Origin: Mesorhizobium muleiense
GTDB lineage: Bacteria; Pseudomonadota; Alphaproteobacteria; Rhizobiales; Rhizobiaceae
Assembly (NCBI RefSeq): GCF_900099905.1
Contig: NZ_FNEE01000008.1
Span: 156,340 to 220,339 of the forward strand
DNA length: 64,000 bases
Direction of reading: 5' to 3'
Program-made: the position numbers and the translations under genes
Notes under the pieces: model-generated
The model's database searches: none
Seen by the model: the letters and a program-made list of their open reading frames with translations, nothing else
Told to the model about the DNA's origin: nothing
Part shown: in pieces, positions 44,195-52,972 of the stretch
Numbering within the stretch: the first letter of the stretch is position 1
Layout of the letters: each line of letters begins with the position of its first letter

Positions 44195-45862
44195 TCAGGC
44201 CTGGTAGGTGATCTTGCCGCCGCAGATCGTCGTCACCGGCCGCACCGTATGCAGCGCTTCCGGCGCGGTCGCCTCGATGTCGCCTGAGAGCACCACCAGA
44301 TCGGCCATAAAGCCTGGCTTCAGGCGGCCCTTGCGGTGCTCCATGAACTCGGCATAGGCGCCTTCCACCGTGTAGCCCGCTAGTGATTCATGCAGCGAAA
44401 ATCTCTGGTCGGGATCGCCCTCTGCCCAAGGTTTGCGCAGCACCGCCGCCTGAATGCCCAGGATCGGATCGATCGGCGACACCGGCCAGTCGGAAGCGAA
44501 GACGACATGCGCGCCCGCCTGCTTCAGCGTCCGCCAGGCATAGCTCAGCGGCCATCTTTCGCGGCCGATGCGCGAAAGCGTCGGCTCCAGCGGGAAGTCC
44601 ATGGCGCCGGGCGGGTGCGGCGGCTGCATCGAGGCGATGACGCCAAGCTCTGCGAAGCGCGGTATGTCGGCGGCAGTGACCACCTCGATATGCTCGACGC
44701 GGTGCCGGCTGTCGCGCCTGCCGTTCTTCCGCCGCGCCGCCTCATAACCATCGAGGACCGCGCGCACCGCGCCGTCGCCGATCGAATGCACGGCGACCTG
44801 CAGCCCGCGCCGGTCGGCCTCCACCGCCACCTCGGCGAGATGCTCCGGCGTAAACAGCGGCTCACCGCGCCAGCCCGGCCGGTCGGCATAGTCGTCGACC
44901 ATCACCGCGGTCCAGCCTTCCAGCACGCCGTCGTAAAACATCTTGACCATGCCGGACGACAGCCATTCGCCCGCGTATCGCTCAGCCATATCAGAGGCTT
45001 TGTCGAGCATGTCGAGCGTCATGAAGTTCTTGTAGTGGAACGGCACCTGCACCCGGCACAGCAAGTCGCCCTCGGCCTCGATCTCGGACAGGAGTTCGAG
45101 CTGGTGCAAATTGCCGTCCATGTTCTGGATCGAGGTGATGCCGTGCCTGGCGCACCATTCCAGCCCGCGGCGCATGATCGCCCGGTCGGAGGCCTGCTCC
45201 GCCGGCGTCGGCTTCGGGTCCGGCTCGCCGCCGGTGGCCAGGCCGAGCCGCACACGCTCCTCGCCGGCCAGCGCGATCAGCGGCCCAAAGGCCTCGCCCT
45301 CGCGCAATTCGCCACCGGCCAACCCGTCGTCGCCCATGACGATCTCGTTGCCGGGACCAAGCCGCTTGCCTCCAAGCAGGCCGGCCAATTCCAGTGCCTT
45401 GGTGTTCGCCCACATTGTGTGGTGGTCGGGCGCCGCCATGACGAAGGGCCTGTCCGGAAGGATGCGGTCGAGGTGATGGCGGCTGACCCGTTCCGTCGCC
45501 GACAGGATGGTATAGTCGGCGCCTTGCGCCTGCAGGACGGATAGATCCGTCCGCTTTGCGGCATAGTTGCGCACAGCATCGCAAAGCGCATCGAAACCGT
45601 GGACGCCCATCAGTTGGAGATGATCGAGTTCGGCCGCGCCGCCGAAAAGATGCATATGCGCTTCGATGAAGCCGGGAACGACGGAACCGCGCTCGGCGTC
45701 TATGACGCGCGTGCCGGATCCCTTGTGCTCCAGCACGGTCGCGCGATCTGCGATCGCAATGATTTCGCCGCCCTTGATCGCTATGGCTTCGGCGCGGGGA
45801 GTATCGGGATCCATCGTCAATATGCTGGCGTTCTCGACGATCAGATCGGCCGATGGCGGCAT
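44195..45862 (-). CDS. Amidohydrolase, YtcJ-like
   Basis: A 555-residue metal-dependent amidohydrolase of the YtcJ/NfdA group. The first metal motif is GFIEAHMHLF; later metal/active-site stretches include QVAVHSIGDGA, RHRVEHIE and VFASDWPVSPIDP. The N- and C-terminal strands form the usual small beta-sandwich (LIVENASILTMD...GKITYQA). Substrates of the group are amides, often N-acyl or formamide compounds. It sits between the polyamine importer and a divergent acetylpolyamine-amidohydrolase-like gene, hinting at polyamine amide breakdown. Confidence 0.85.
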   Translation of the reverse strand: MPPSADLIVENASILTMDPDTPRAEAIAIKGGEIIAIADRATVLEHKGSGTRVIDAERGSVVPGFIEAHMHLFGGAAELDHLQLMGVHGFDALCDAVRNYAAKRTDLSVLQAQGADYTILSATERVSRHHLDRILPDRPFVMAAPDHHTMWANTKALELAGLLGGKRLGPGNEIVMGDDGLAGGELREGEAFGPLIALAGEERVRLGLATGGEPDPKPTPAEQASDRAIMRRGLEWCARHGITSIQNMDGNLHQLELLSEIEAEGDLLCRVQVPFHYKNFMTLDMLDKASDMAERYAGEWLSSGMVKMFYDGVLEGWTAVMVDDYADRPGWRGEPLFTPEHLAEVAVEADRRGLQVAVHSIGDGAVRAVLDGYEAARRKNGRRDSRHRVEHIEVVTAADIPRFAELGVIASMQPPHPPGAMDFPLEPTLSRIGRERWPLSYAWRTLKQAGAHVVFASDWPVSPIDPILGIQAAVLRKPWAEGDPDQRFSLHESLAGYTVEGAYAEFMEHRKGRLKPGFMADLVVLSGDIEATAPEALHTVRPVTTICGGKITYQA

Positions 45863-46031
45863 AATTTTCCCCCGTTTGAGCTAAGGCTAGCAGAGTATTG
45901 GCGTCTGGCAAGCCGCCGCTGCCACTCGCAACAACGATCCGGGAAAGCCTCTTGGCGGGGCTGAAACTCTCTGCCACAAAGCAATTCGTCAATGACGGAT
46001 ACGCAACCCGAAGAGCGAGCCGGCCGCCAAA

Positions 46032-47063
46032 ATGAAGACTGTTTTCTCCCCTCTTCACGCCGGTCATGCCGGCAATTTCGAGCTCATTTCGGGCGCCATC
46101 GTGCCGGCCTTCGAGAAACCCTCGCGCGCCGAGTTCATCAAGGCGAGGGTGGAGAGCGAAAAGCTCGGCCCGGTGCTGCCGCCCCACACGCACGACCTCG
46201 CTGCCGCCAAGCAGGTGCATAGCAGCGACTACATCGATTTCCTGCCGACCGCATGGCCGCTCTGGGAAGCGTCGGGCCGGACGGGCTCGGCCATCCCCTT
46301 CACCTGGCCGACGCGCGGCTTGCGCGGCGATGTGCGCCCGCAAACCATCGATGCGCTGCTTGGCTTTTACTCCTTCGACGGCGGCGCCAGCTTCGTCAAA
46401 GGCACATGGGAGGCGATCAAGTCGTCCTACGATGTGGCGCTGACCGCAGCCGCTCTGGTCAAGGGCGGCGAGATATCAGCCTTCGCGCTCTGCCGCCCGC
46501 CCGGCCATCATGCCGGCGCTGCGTTCATGGGCGGCTACTGCTACATCAACAACGCCGCTGTCGTCGCGCAGTGGTTCCGCGACCAGGGCGCCAGGCGCGT
46601 CTCGATCCTCGATGTCGACTACCATCACGGCAACGGCACGCAGGAGATATTTTACAGCCGCGGCGACGTGCAGGTGCTGAACCTGCATGGCGACCCGATG
46701 ACCGAATATCCGTTCTTCCTTGGCCACGCCGACGAGCGCGGCGCCGGGCCCGGCGAAGGCTTCAATGTCAACTACCCCATGCCGTTCGGCACCACATGGG
46801 ACGCCTGGAATGTTTCGCTGGAGGACGCCTGCGCAAAACTTGCGGCTTACGCCCCCGAGATCGTCGTCGTTTCGCTCGGCGTCGACACGTTCGAGAAGGA
46901 CCCGATCAGCAGGTTCAAGTTGAAAAGCGCCGACTATCCCAGGATTGGCCGTCGCATCGCCAAGCTCGGCCTGCCGACGCTGTTCGTCATGGAAGGCGGC
47001 TATGCCGTCGAGGAAATCGGCATCAACGCGGTCGGCGTGCTGACCGGATTCGAGGATCGGTAA
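46032..47063 (+). CDS. Histone-deacetylase-family enzyme, acetylpolyamine amidohydrolase-like
   Basis: A 343-residue zinc hydrolase. The family motifs are RPPGHHA (catalytic His pair), DVDYHHGNGTQ (zinc ligands Asp and His), SLGVDTFEKDP (zinc Asp) and a final GGY. The N-terminal FSPLHAGHAGNFEL resembles acetylpolyamine amidohydrolases rather than histone deacetylases. It would remove acetyl groups from acetylated putrescine or similar. It is divergent from the amidohydrolase-transporter genes, which supports a polyamine role. Confidence 0.87.
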   Translation: MKTVFSPLHAGHAGNFELISGAIVPAFEKPSRAEFIKARVESEKLGPVLPPHTHDLAAAKQVHSSDYIDFLPTAWPLWEASGRTGSAIPFTWPTRGLRGDVRPQTIDALLGFYSFDGGASFVKGTWEAIKSSYDVALTAAALVKGGEISAFALCRPPGHHAGAAFMGGYCYINNAAVVAQWFRDQGARRVSILDVDYHHGNGTQEIFYSRGDVQVLNLHGDPMTEYPFFLGHADERGAGPGEGFNVNYPMPFGTTWDAWNVSLEDACAKLAAYAPEIVVVSLGVDTFEKDPISRFKLKSADYPRIGRRIAKLGLPTLFVMEGGYAVEEIGINAVGVLTGFEDR

Positions 47064-47120
47064 TGCATGTCGCCCAAAGGGCTGCCCCGGGCGTTCGACC
47101 CGAGAGCGCAGCGGTGATGG
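47064..47120. repeat. Palindromic intergenic element, copy C (partial)
   Basis: Begins TGCATGTCGCCCAAAGGG directly after the stop of the deacetylase-family gene and runs to GAGCGCAGCGG; the closing CGACATGCA end is missing. Confidence 0.65.
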
Positions 47121-47218
47121 CAGCTACGCCACTTGGCCGCCGATCGTCTGGAGCGCGCCACTTCCCCGGGCCCTCCCAATTCGACAAGCCTGGTTGACGG
47201 GAAACAGCGGATCGATCG

Positions 47219-47767
47219 TCATTGTCTGCTCTCCGGCGCGTAATGGAGGATGACAACACCTGACTTGAGCGTCCTCGTCTCGAGATGCTTCAGGGGTATC
47301 CGCTTCGGGCCGCCCTTGAAGAGCGGCGTGCCTCTCCCGAGAATGACGGGGTTGATCCCGAGGTGAAACTCGTCGATCAGGCCATGCTCCATCAGGGTCG
47401 CCGTGAGGTCGGCGCTGCCGAACACGAAGATGTCTCCGCCGTCCCTGGTCTTCAGCTTGGAGATTTCTTCCGCGACATTGCCGTTGAAGAGCTTCGTGTT
47501 GTTCCAGTCGGCGCTTTTCAGCGTGCGCGAGAAGACCAACTTCTCGATCTTGTTCATGAAATCCGCGATCCAGCCTTGCTCGGACGGCCAATAGGCTGCC
47601 ATGAGCTCGTAGGTCACCCGGCCGAAGATCAGCGTGTCGGCCTTTTCCTGGGTCTCACGAATGTAGTTCTCGAGTTCTTCTTCAAAGACGAACCAGCTGA
47701 TGTCCCTGTCCGGACCTTCGAAGAAGCCGTCGACACTCACCATGTCCCATATGATCAGCTTTCTCAT
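47219..47767 (-). CDS. RibD C-terminal / dihydrofolate-reductase-like family protein
   Basis: A 182-residue protein of the DHFR-like RibD-C family: MRKLIIWDMVSVDGFFEGPD, DTLIFGRVTYELMAAYWP, GGDIFVFGSADLTATLMEHG and EFHLGINPVILGRGTPLF. The family reduces pteridine- or flavin-pathway compounds; the precise substrate is usually unknown. The ATG at 47767 follows a strong AGGAGGG. A truncated paralogue lies just upstream, and the SRPBCC/ArsR unit further up. Confidence 0.88.
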   Translation of the reverse strand: MRKLIIWDMVSVDGFFEGPDRDISWFVFEEELENYIRETQEKADTLIFGRVTYELMAAYWPSEQGWIADFMNKIEKLVFSRTLKSADWNNTKLFNGNVAEEISKLKTRDGGDIFVFGSADLTATLMEHGLIDEFHLGINPVILGRGTPLFKGGPKRIPLKHLETRTLKSGVVILHYAPESRQ

Positions 47768-47807
47768 AGAACCCTCCTCTTCGTGTATCCCTTTGTGAAT
47801 TCTCGGC

Positions 47808-47975
47808 CTATCCCGTGAAGCGGAAGCGCATGTTGGTGATCTGCCCCGCTTCCGAGAGCTCGGTCTTCTCCAGCCTGATCGGCACCATGCCGTTCTGACT
47901 GAAGCGGCGGATGCCGTCGCCGATGAGGACAGGCGCGACATGGAGAACTCGTCCGCAAGCCCTGATTCGGACCGA
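47808..47975 (-). pseudogene. C-terminal remnant of a DHFR/RibD-C family gene
   Basis: The reading CGRVLHVAPVLIGDGIRRFS, then PIRLEKTELSEAGQITNMRFRF and a stop, is the end of a RibD-C domain. No start or N-terminal half is present; the upstream sequence belongs to the SRPBCC gene, whose stop is at 47993. A second DHFR-like gene was probably truncated by recombination here. Confidence 0.65.
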
Positions 47976-47992
47976 CGGGAAGTCGCAGCATT

Positions 47993-48919
47993 TCAGCGGG
48001 ATGCGACGAAGCGCTCCAGTTTGCCCAAAGTTTGCAGTCCCAGTTCCACGGCACCGAAGCCCTTCGCCTCCTGGAACTCGGCAGCCGTGCTGAATACCAT
48101 GCCCAGCGTTACCTTCGTTGCCCCGTCCTGATCCTCGAACGAGGCCCAGGCGTCGGCATGTTTCGGCCCGTTCTCGCCCCAATGCAGCGTATAGCCGATC
48201 CTCTCCTCGGGCCGGACCTCGTTATAGAGATGGTGGTTCGGGAAAACCGTGCCGTCAGACGCGATCATGTCGAATACCCACTCGCCGCCCGCTCGCAAGT
48301 CGATCCTCTTCGTTCGACAGGAGAAGCCTTCCGGCCCCCACCATTGCGGCAGCGTTTCAGGGTTCATCCACGCGCCCCAGACGATGGACCGCGGCGCCTG
48401 AATCACCCGCTGCAGCACCATGGTTCGTTCGGCCGCGCCCGCGAGGTTGTCCAGGCCGGCACCGAAGCCCGCCCGGTAGCCTGCTTCCATGTCCTGCGCC
48501 AGCGAGGAAAGTTGCACCGTCACGACCAGCCGGCTGCGCTCGTGCGTGCCTGAGAGATCTGCCGTCACCAGCGCTGCTGATTGCGTCACGCCTTCGCACG
48601 AGACCACCTCGTAGCTCACACTGCACAGCGCTGGCTGCAACACCAGCCAGCCGCACTCGCAGCGGATGTCCGGCTGGCCCTCTGCCTTGCAGAGCGAGAT
48701 CTCGCGACCACCCACCCTGGTGTCGGCCTCCAAAAACTCCACGGTGACCGAGGGCGATGGCGCAGCCCAGATCGCCCGCGCGGCTGGGGCCGTCCAAGCC
48801 TCCCACAGCACGGCCAATGGCGCGGCCACGTCCCTTTCGAAGGTCAGCGTCACAAAACGGCCCTTCCTATCATCGGGCACCGCACGAGTCGCACTGTTTG
48901 TAGCGAGGTTCTGTGTCAT
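47993..48919 (-). CDS. Tandem SRPBCC (AHSA1-like) domain protein
   Basis: A 308-residue protein with two AHSA1 folds. The first (about 20-155) starts FVTLTFERDVAAPLAVLWEAWT; the second (about 165-305) starts MVLQRVIQAPRSIVWGAWMNPETLPQWWGPEGFSC. Such proteins bind hydrophobic ligands and nearly always pair with an ArsR-type regulator, here overlapping by 4 bp. The ligand is unknown. Confidence 0.87.
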   Translation of the reverse strand: MTQNLATNSATRAVPDDRKGRFVTLTFERDVAAPLAVLWEAWTAPAARAIWAAPSPSVTVEFLEADTRVGGREISLCKAEGQPDIRCECGWLVLQPALCSVSYEVVSCEGVTQSAALVTADLSGTHERSRLVVTVQLSSLAQDMEAGYRAGFGAGLDNLAGAAERTMVLQRVIQAPRSIVWGAWMNPETLPQWWGPEGFSCRTKRIDLRAGGEWVFDMIASDGTVFPNHHLYNEVRPEERIGYTLHWGENGPKHADAWASFEDQDGATKVTLGMVFSTAAEFQEAKGFGAVELGLQTLGKLERFVASR

Positions 48920-49260
48920 TCTGCGCGCTCCTTCTTCATCACATTCATCACAAATGCGTCCAACCGGTCGAGCCGGGCTTCCCAGATGGCCCGCTGTTCA
49001 TCGAGCCATGTTCGCGCTGGATCCAGAGCCTCGGGTACGATGGCGCAGGTGCGTATCCGCCCGTCCTTGGACGTGGTGATCAACCCTGCCTCCTCCAGCA
49101 CGGAAAGGTGCCGCATCACCGTGGGCAGCCGCAGTCCCGTCGGCCCAGCCAGATCCGTCACCCGCGCAGGTGTTTCGGCGAGCCGGCTCAGGATCGACCG
49201 GCGGGTCGGATCAGCGAGCGCATGGAAGAGCAGCGAGAGATCAGGATCATGCTTAGCCAT
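48916..49260 (-). CDS. ArsR-family regulator
   Basis: A 114-residue winged-helix repressor: LLFHALADPTRRSILSRLAE, then LRLPTVMRHLSVLEEAGLI and SKDGRIRTCAI. It lacks the metal-binding CVC motif, like other SRPBCC-linked members, so it probably senses an organic ligand. The ATG at 49260 is preferred; a TTG at 49311 would add 17 residues. Two TTAGCGA copies, one at the start codon and one about 55 bp upstream, could be its operator. Confidence 0.87.
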   Translation of the reverse strand: MAKHDPDLSLLFHALADPTRRSILSRLAETPARVTDLAGPTGLRLPTVMRHLSVLEEAGLITTSKDGRIRTCAIVPEALDPARTWLDEQRAIWEARLDRLDAFVMNVMKKERAE

Positions 49261-49492
49261 ATCGCTAACTATCGCCCAATTTGCCGATGGCGCAAGCGAA
49301 AACTTCGTCAAGTCGCTAAGTATTTTTTGCCCAACGCGCCGAGTTCCTGGAGCAGGCGGCCGAAGCGTTTAACGCGGCCTGCAGAATGGCCGCTGACCTG
49401 TCCCAGCCACCGTTATCTCTTTGTTGGACCATGATCTTCTTTGAAAAGGCGTTCGCCCTTTGCGAAGTCATGCTCTACTTCTAGGGGACGGC

Positions 49493-51187
49493 ATGAGGCA
49501 CCGATTCTGGAAGAACGCAGCATTTGAAGTCGGGGAAGCATCCATGATCGACGACGAGCCGGACAGCGAACGCGTCTCGGCGCTGGCGCCGTTCCGGCAC
49601 GGCATTTTCCGCGCCGTGTGGTCCGCCAGCCTTGTTTCGAATTTCGGTGGCTTGATCCAGGGCGTCGGCGCCGCCTGGATGATGACCACGATCGCCACCT
49701 CGTCCTACCAGGTTGCGCTGGTCCAGGCTTCGACCACCTTGCCGATCATGCTGTTTGCGCTCGTCGCCGGGGCCATCGCCGACAGCTTCAACCGGCGCAA
49801 GGTCATGCTGATTGCCCAGATCTTCATGCTGGTCGTCTCGGTTCTGCTGACCGTGTTCACCTATCTTGGCTTGATGACGCCGTGGACGCTGCTCGCCTTC
49901 GCCTTCCTGATCAACAGCGGCACGGCGCTCTACAACCCGTCATGGCAGGCTTCTGTCGGCGACATGGTGCCGCGCGCCAAGCTGCCGGCTGCCGTCGCGC
50001 TCAACTCGCTGGGCTTCAACCTGACGCGCAGCGTCGGCCCGGCGATCGGCGGCATTATCGTCGCCGCCGCAGGTACCGCAGCGGCCTTTGCCGCCAACGC
50101 ATTGAGCTATGTCGGGCTGATCATCGTGCTGGCCCGCTGGAAGCCCGACCTGCCGGCCTCGACACTGCCGCGCGAGACGCTGGGCGCGGCGATGGGTGCT
50201 GGCCTCCGTTATGTCGCCATGTCGCCCAATATCGGCAAGGTGCTGGTCAGGGGTGCGGCCTTCGGCTTCAGCGCCGGCGCGGTTCTGGCGCTGCTGCCGC
50301 TGGTGGCGCGCGACGTCGTCAAGGGCGATGCCTTGACCTACGGCATCATGCTCGGTGCTTTCGGCATCGGCGCCGTCGGCGGCGCGCTGATCAGCGTCCG
50401 GCTGAGGCAGATCCTGTCGAGCGAGACGATGGTGCGCATGGCATTCGCCGGCTTTGCGCTCTGCGCCTTCAATGCCGCCGTCAGCGATCAGGCCTGGCAA
50501 ACGTCGCTCGGACTGCTCATCGGCGGCGCCTGCTGGGTGGTCGCGCTGGCGCATTTCAACGTCACCGTGCAGATGTCGACGCCGCGCTGGGTGGTCGGCC
50601 GGGTGCTCTCGGTCTATCAGACGGCGACCTTCGGCGGCATCGCGCTCGGCAGCTGGATCTGGGGTGTCGTCGCCGATGCGCAAGGCGCCGAGTTCGCGCT
50701 GACCGCGGCCGCCGTCACGATGCTGGCGGGCGGCGCGATCGGCCTGTTGCTGCCTTTGCCGCAGCAGGCGGTGCTCAACCTCGATCCGCTGAACCGTTTC
50801 AAGGAGCCGCATCTTGCACTCGACCTGAAACTGCGCAGCGGGCCGATCGCCATCATGATCGAGTACATCATCCGCGAGGAGGACGTGCCGGAATTCCTGG
50901 CCACCATGGCCGAACGCGGCCGCATCCGCCGCCGTGACGGCGCCCGCAACTGGACGCTGGCCCGCGATCTCGAAAATCCGGCAGTATGGATCGAGCACTA
51001 TCACACGCCGACATGGCTCGAATACATCCGCCACAACAAGCGGGCCACCCATGCCGACGCCGTTGTCGGCGAGCGCGTGCGGGCGCTGCACAGCGGTGAC
51101 GAGCCGCCGCGCGTCCGCCGCATGATCGAGCGTCCGACAACCGCCGGCACCGCCATCGTCATGCCGAAAGGACCAATCGAGCATTAA
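49493..51187 (+). CDS. MFS transporter (EntS/MFS_3 type) with C-terminal monooxygenase-like domain
   Basis: A 564-residue protein. Residues 30-430 hold twelve membrane helices with the MFS loop ADSFNRRKVMLIAQ and a typical start APFRHGIFRAVWSASLVSNF. The last 100 or so residues form a soluble ABM-like domain (IMIEYIIREEDVPEFLATMA, NWTLARDLENPAVWIEHYHT), common in this group. Such pumps export siderophores or drugs. The ATG at 49493 has AGGGGA; the ATG at 49544 with GGGGAA is an equally possible start. Confidence 0.86.
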   Translation: MRHRFWKNAAFEVGEASMIDDEPDSERVSALAPFRHGIFRAVWSASLVSNFGGLIQGVGAAWMMTTIATSSYQVALVQASTTLPIMLFALVAGAIADSFNRRKVMLIAQIFMLVVSVLLTVFTYLGLMTPWTLLAFAFLINSGTALYNPSWQASVGDMVPRAKLPAAVALNSLGFNLTRSVGPAIGGIIVAAAGTAAAFAANALSYVGLIIVLARWKPDLPASTLPRETLGAAMGAGLRYVAMSPNIGKVLVRGAAFGFSAGAVLALLPLVARDVVKGDALTYGIMLGAFGIGAVGGALISVRLRQILSSETMVRMAFAGFALCAFNAAVSDQAWQTSLGLLIGGACWVVALAHFNVTVQMSTPRWVVGRVLSVYQTATFGGIALGSWIWGVVADAQGAEFALTAAAVTMLAGGAIGLLLPLPQQAVLNLDPLNRFKEPHLALDLKLRSGPIAIMIEYIIREEDVPEFLATMAERGRIRRRDGARNWTLARDLENPAVWIEHYHTPTWLEYIRHNKRATHADAVVGERVRALHSGDEPPRVRRMIERPTTAGTAIVMPKGPIEH

Positions 51188-51207
51188 TGCATGTCGCGCA
51201 AACGCCC
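51188..51207. repeat. Palindromic intergenic element, copy D (fragment)
   Basis: Only the first 20 bp (TGCATGTCGCGCAAACGCCC) remain, directly after the MFS stop codon, as in copy C. Confidence 0.5.
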
Positions 51208-51260
51208 ACAACCTTAAGTTGCGCCCAGAGGCGGACGTGGTTGCCTGAAGCATTGCGAAG

Positions 51261-52262
51261 CTATTTGAGCTTGATGACAACCTTGCCCTTGGCCCGGCCC
51301 TGTTCAATGTATGCCAATGCCTCGTTTGTCTGCTCAAGCGGAAAGACACGATCTACGACCGGGCGGATGACGCCCGTTTCGATGAGCGACGTGATTTTTG
51401 TCAACTGCCCGCCATTGGCCGTCATGAACAGGAACGAATATCGGACATCTGCGCGTTTCGCCCGCCGCCTGATGCCTGCGCTCAAAACGCGCATGACCAG
51501 GTTTAGCACCCAGTTCAGCCCCTTCTCCCTGGCAAACCCAGGATCGGGCGGACCGGAGATCGAAACGGCGACGCCACCTGGCTTCAACACACGCAGGGAC
51601 TTTTCGAGGGTCTTGTTGTCCTGGCTATTCAGGACGACATCGTAGCCCGAAAGGACTTTCTCGAAGTCATCCTTCTTGTAGTCGACAATGACATCGGCGC
51701 CCAGCTTCCTGACCATATCCGTGTTCGACGCGCTTGTTGTCGTGGCGACCGTCGCGCCAAGGTGCTTTGCCAATTGAATGGCGAATGTTCCCACTCCGCC
51801 GGAGCCGGCCTGGATGAAGACCTTCTGTCCTTTCTTCAGCTTCGCTCTTTCAACCAGCGCCTGCCAGGCGGTCAGCCCCACCAGGGGAATGGACGCAGCC
51901 TCTTCCATGCTGAGGTTCTTTGGCTTCAGGGCCACGTCCGCATCATTAATGGCGATGTACTCGGCGAACGCTCCGATCCGACCGTCGCGCGCTCGCGCAT
52001 AGACCTCGTCGCCTGGTCTGAACTGTCGGACTTTCGAGCCGACGCGAATGACCGTTCCGGCCACGTCATGGCCTGCAACAAAGGGCCGGCGGTAGGGCAG
52101 GATGAGCTTGAATTCTCCGTCCCTGATCTTGGAGTCCAGCAGATTGACGCTGGCGGCATGGATCTGCACCAGCACGTCATTCTCCCCTGCTTCCGGCTCT
52201 GGAACGTCTCCGAGCCGCAGGGGAGCGTCCTTTGCGTATCGATCGATGATGAAGGCCTTCAT
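51261..52262 (-). CDS. NADP-dependent quinone oxidoreductase (zinc-independent MDR family)
   Basis: A 333-residue medium-chain reductase. The GroES-like domain has VAGHDVAGTVIRVG and GDEVYARARDGRIGAFAEY; the Rossmann motif is VFIQAGSGGVGTFAIQLAKHLGA. Zinc-binding cysteines are absent, as in quinone oxidoreductases. It reduces quinones or enones with NADPH. It is divergent from a TetR gene across a palindromic operator, so it is probably a TetR target. Confidence 0.88.
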   Translation of the reverse strand: MKAFIIDRYAKDAPLRLGDVPEPEAGENDVLVQIHAASVNLLDSKIRDGEFKLILPYRRPFVAGHDVAGTVIRVGSKVRQFRPGDEVYARARDGRIGAFAEYIAINDADVALKPKNLSMEEAASIPLVGLTAWQALVERAKLKKGQKVFIQAGSGGVGTFAIQLAKHLGATVATTTSASNTDMVRKLGADVIVDYKKDDFEKVLSGYDVVLNSQDNKTLEKSLRVLKPGGVAVSISGPPDPGFAREKGLNWVLNLVMRVLSAGIRRRAKRADVRYSFLFMTANGGQLTKITSLIETGVIRPVVDRVFPLEQTNEALAYIEQGRAKGKVVIKLK

Positions 52263-52304
52263 GGCAGCTTTCCCAAATTGAGGGACCCGGTGTGACGCGC
52301 CCCT

Positions 52305-52347
52305 ATTGCATTACGCCAATTTACTGATATTATGCTCATAATGCAAT
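52305..52347. promoter_or_regulatory. Candidate TetR operator between oxidoreductase and tetR
   Basis: ATTGCATTA (52305-52313) is repeated inverted as TAATGCAAT (52339-52347), and ATTATG-CT-CATAAT (52329-52342) lies within. Three half-sites sit in the 107-bp divergent promoter region. Confidence 0.6.
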
Positions 52348-52369
52348 AGCTGACCGAAGGAGAAGCAAC

Positions 52370-52972
52370 ATGCGCTACGAGAAGGGCAGGAAGGACGCAT
52401 CGCGGCAGCGGATCATGGATGTGGCGACCGAACGGTTTCGCTCCGACGGCATCGCTGCATCAGGTATCGCCGGCATCATGGGCGAGGCGGGACTGACCAA
52501 CGGCGCGTTCTATCCGCATTTTCCATCCAAGGCGGCGCTCGTGCGTGAGAGCGTGGCGGCGGCCCTGGAGGTTCAGGCGACCCAGATTCAGGAGGCGGTG
52601 GCTGCCGGTGGCCTGCCAATGGCCATCGACGCGTATCTGTCGGCGGAACACCGAGACAATCCAGGCCACGGTTGCGCTTCAGCCGCGCTGTTGCCCGAAA
52701 TTGCGCGTGAGCCGGTCGAGACGCGCCAGGTTTACGCCGAGCACCTGCTCAAGCTCGTACGCCCGGTGGCGGCCGAACTGACACCCGACGCCCGCGACCC
52801 CGAAGATGTCGCGTTCGGCGTCTTCGCGACCCTGATCGGCACGCTTGAGCTATCGCGCGCGGTGAACGGGACCGAACTGTCCGATCGCATCCTTGCGGCT
52901 GGCGCGGCAGCGGCGAAGGCGCTGCTCCAGCCCCGCGACAACGACAAGCCGGAAGAAAGGAAACCATCATGA
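52370..52972 (+). CDS. TetR-family regulator
   Basis: A 200-residue repressor. The HTH is at residues 10-55 (SRQRIMDVATERFRSDGIAASG, GLTNGAFYPHFPSKAALVRE). The ligand domain resembles the TetR_C group seen in NemR/AcuR-type regulators, with RDNPGHGCASAALLPEIARE, whose Cys may sense electrophiles. It is divergent from the quinone reductase and overlaps the hydrolase gene by 4 bp, so it probably controls both. Confidence 0.88.
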   Translation: MRYEKGRKDASRQRIMDVATERFRSDGIAASGIAGIMGEAGLTNGAFYPHFPSKAALVRESVAAALEVQATQIQEAVAAGGLPMAIDAYLSAEHRDNPGHGCASAALLPEIAREPVETRQVYAEHLLKLVRPVAAELTPDARDPEDVAFGVFATLIGTLELSRAVNGTELSDRILAAGAAAAKALLQPRDNDKPEERKPS

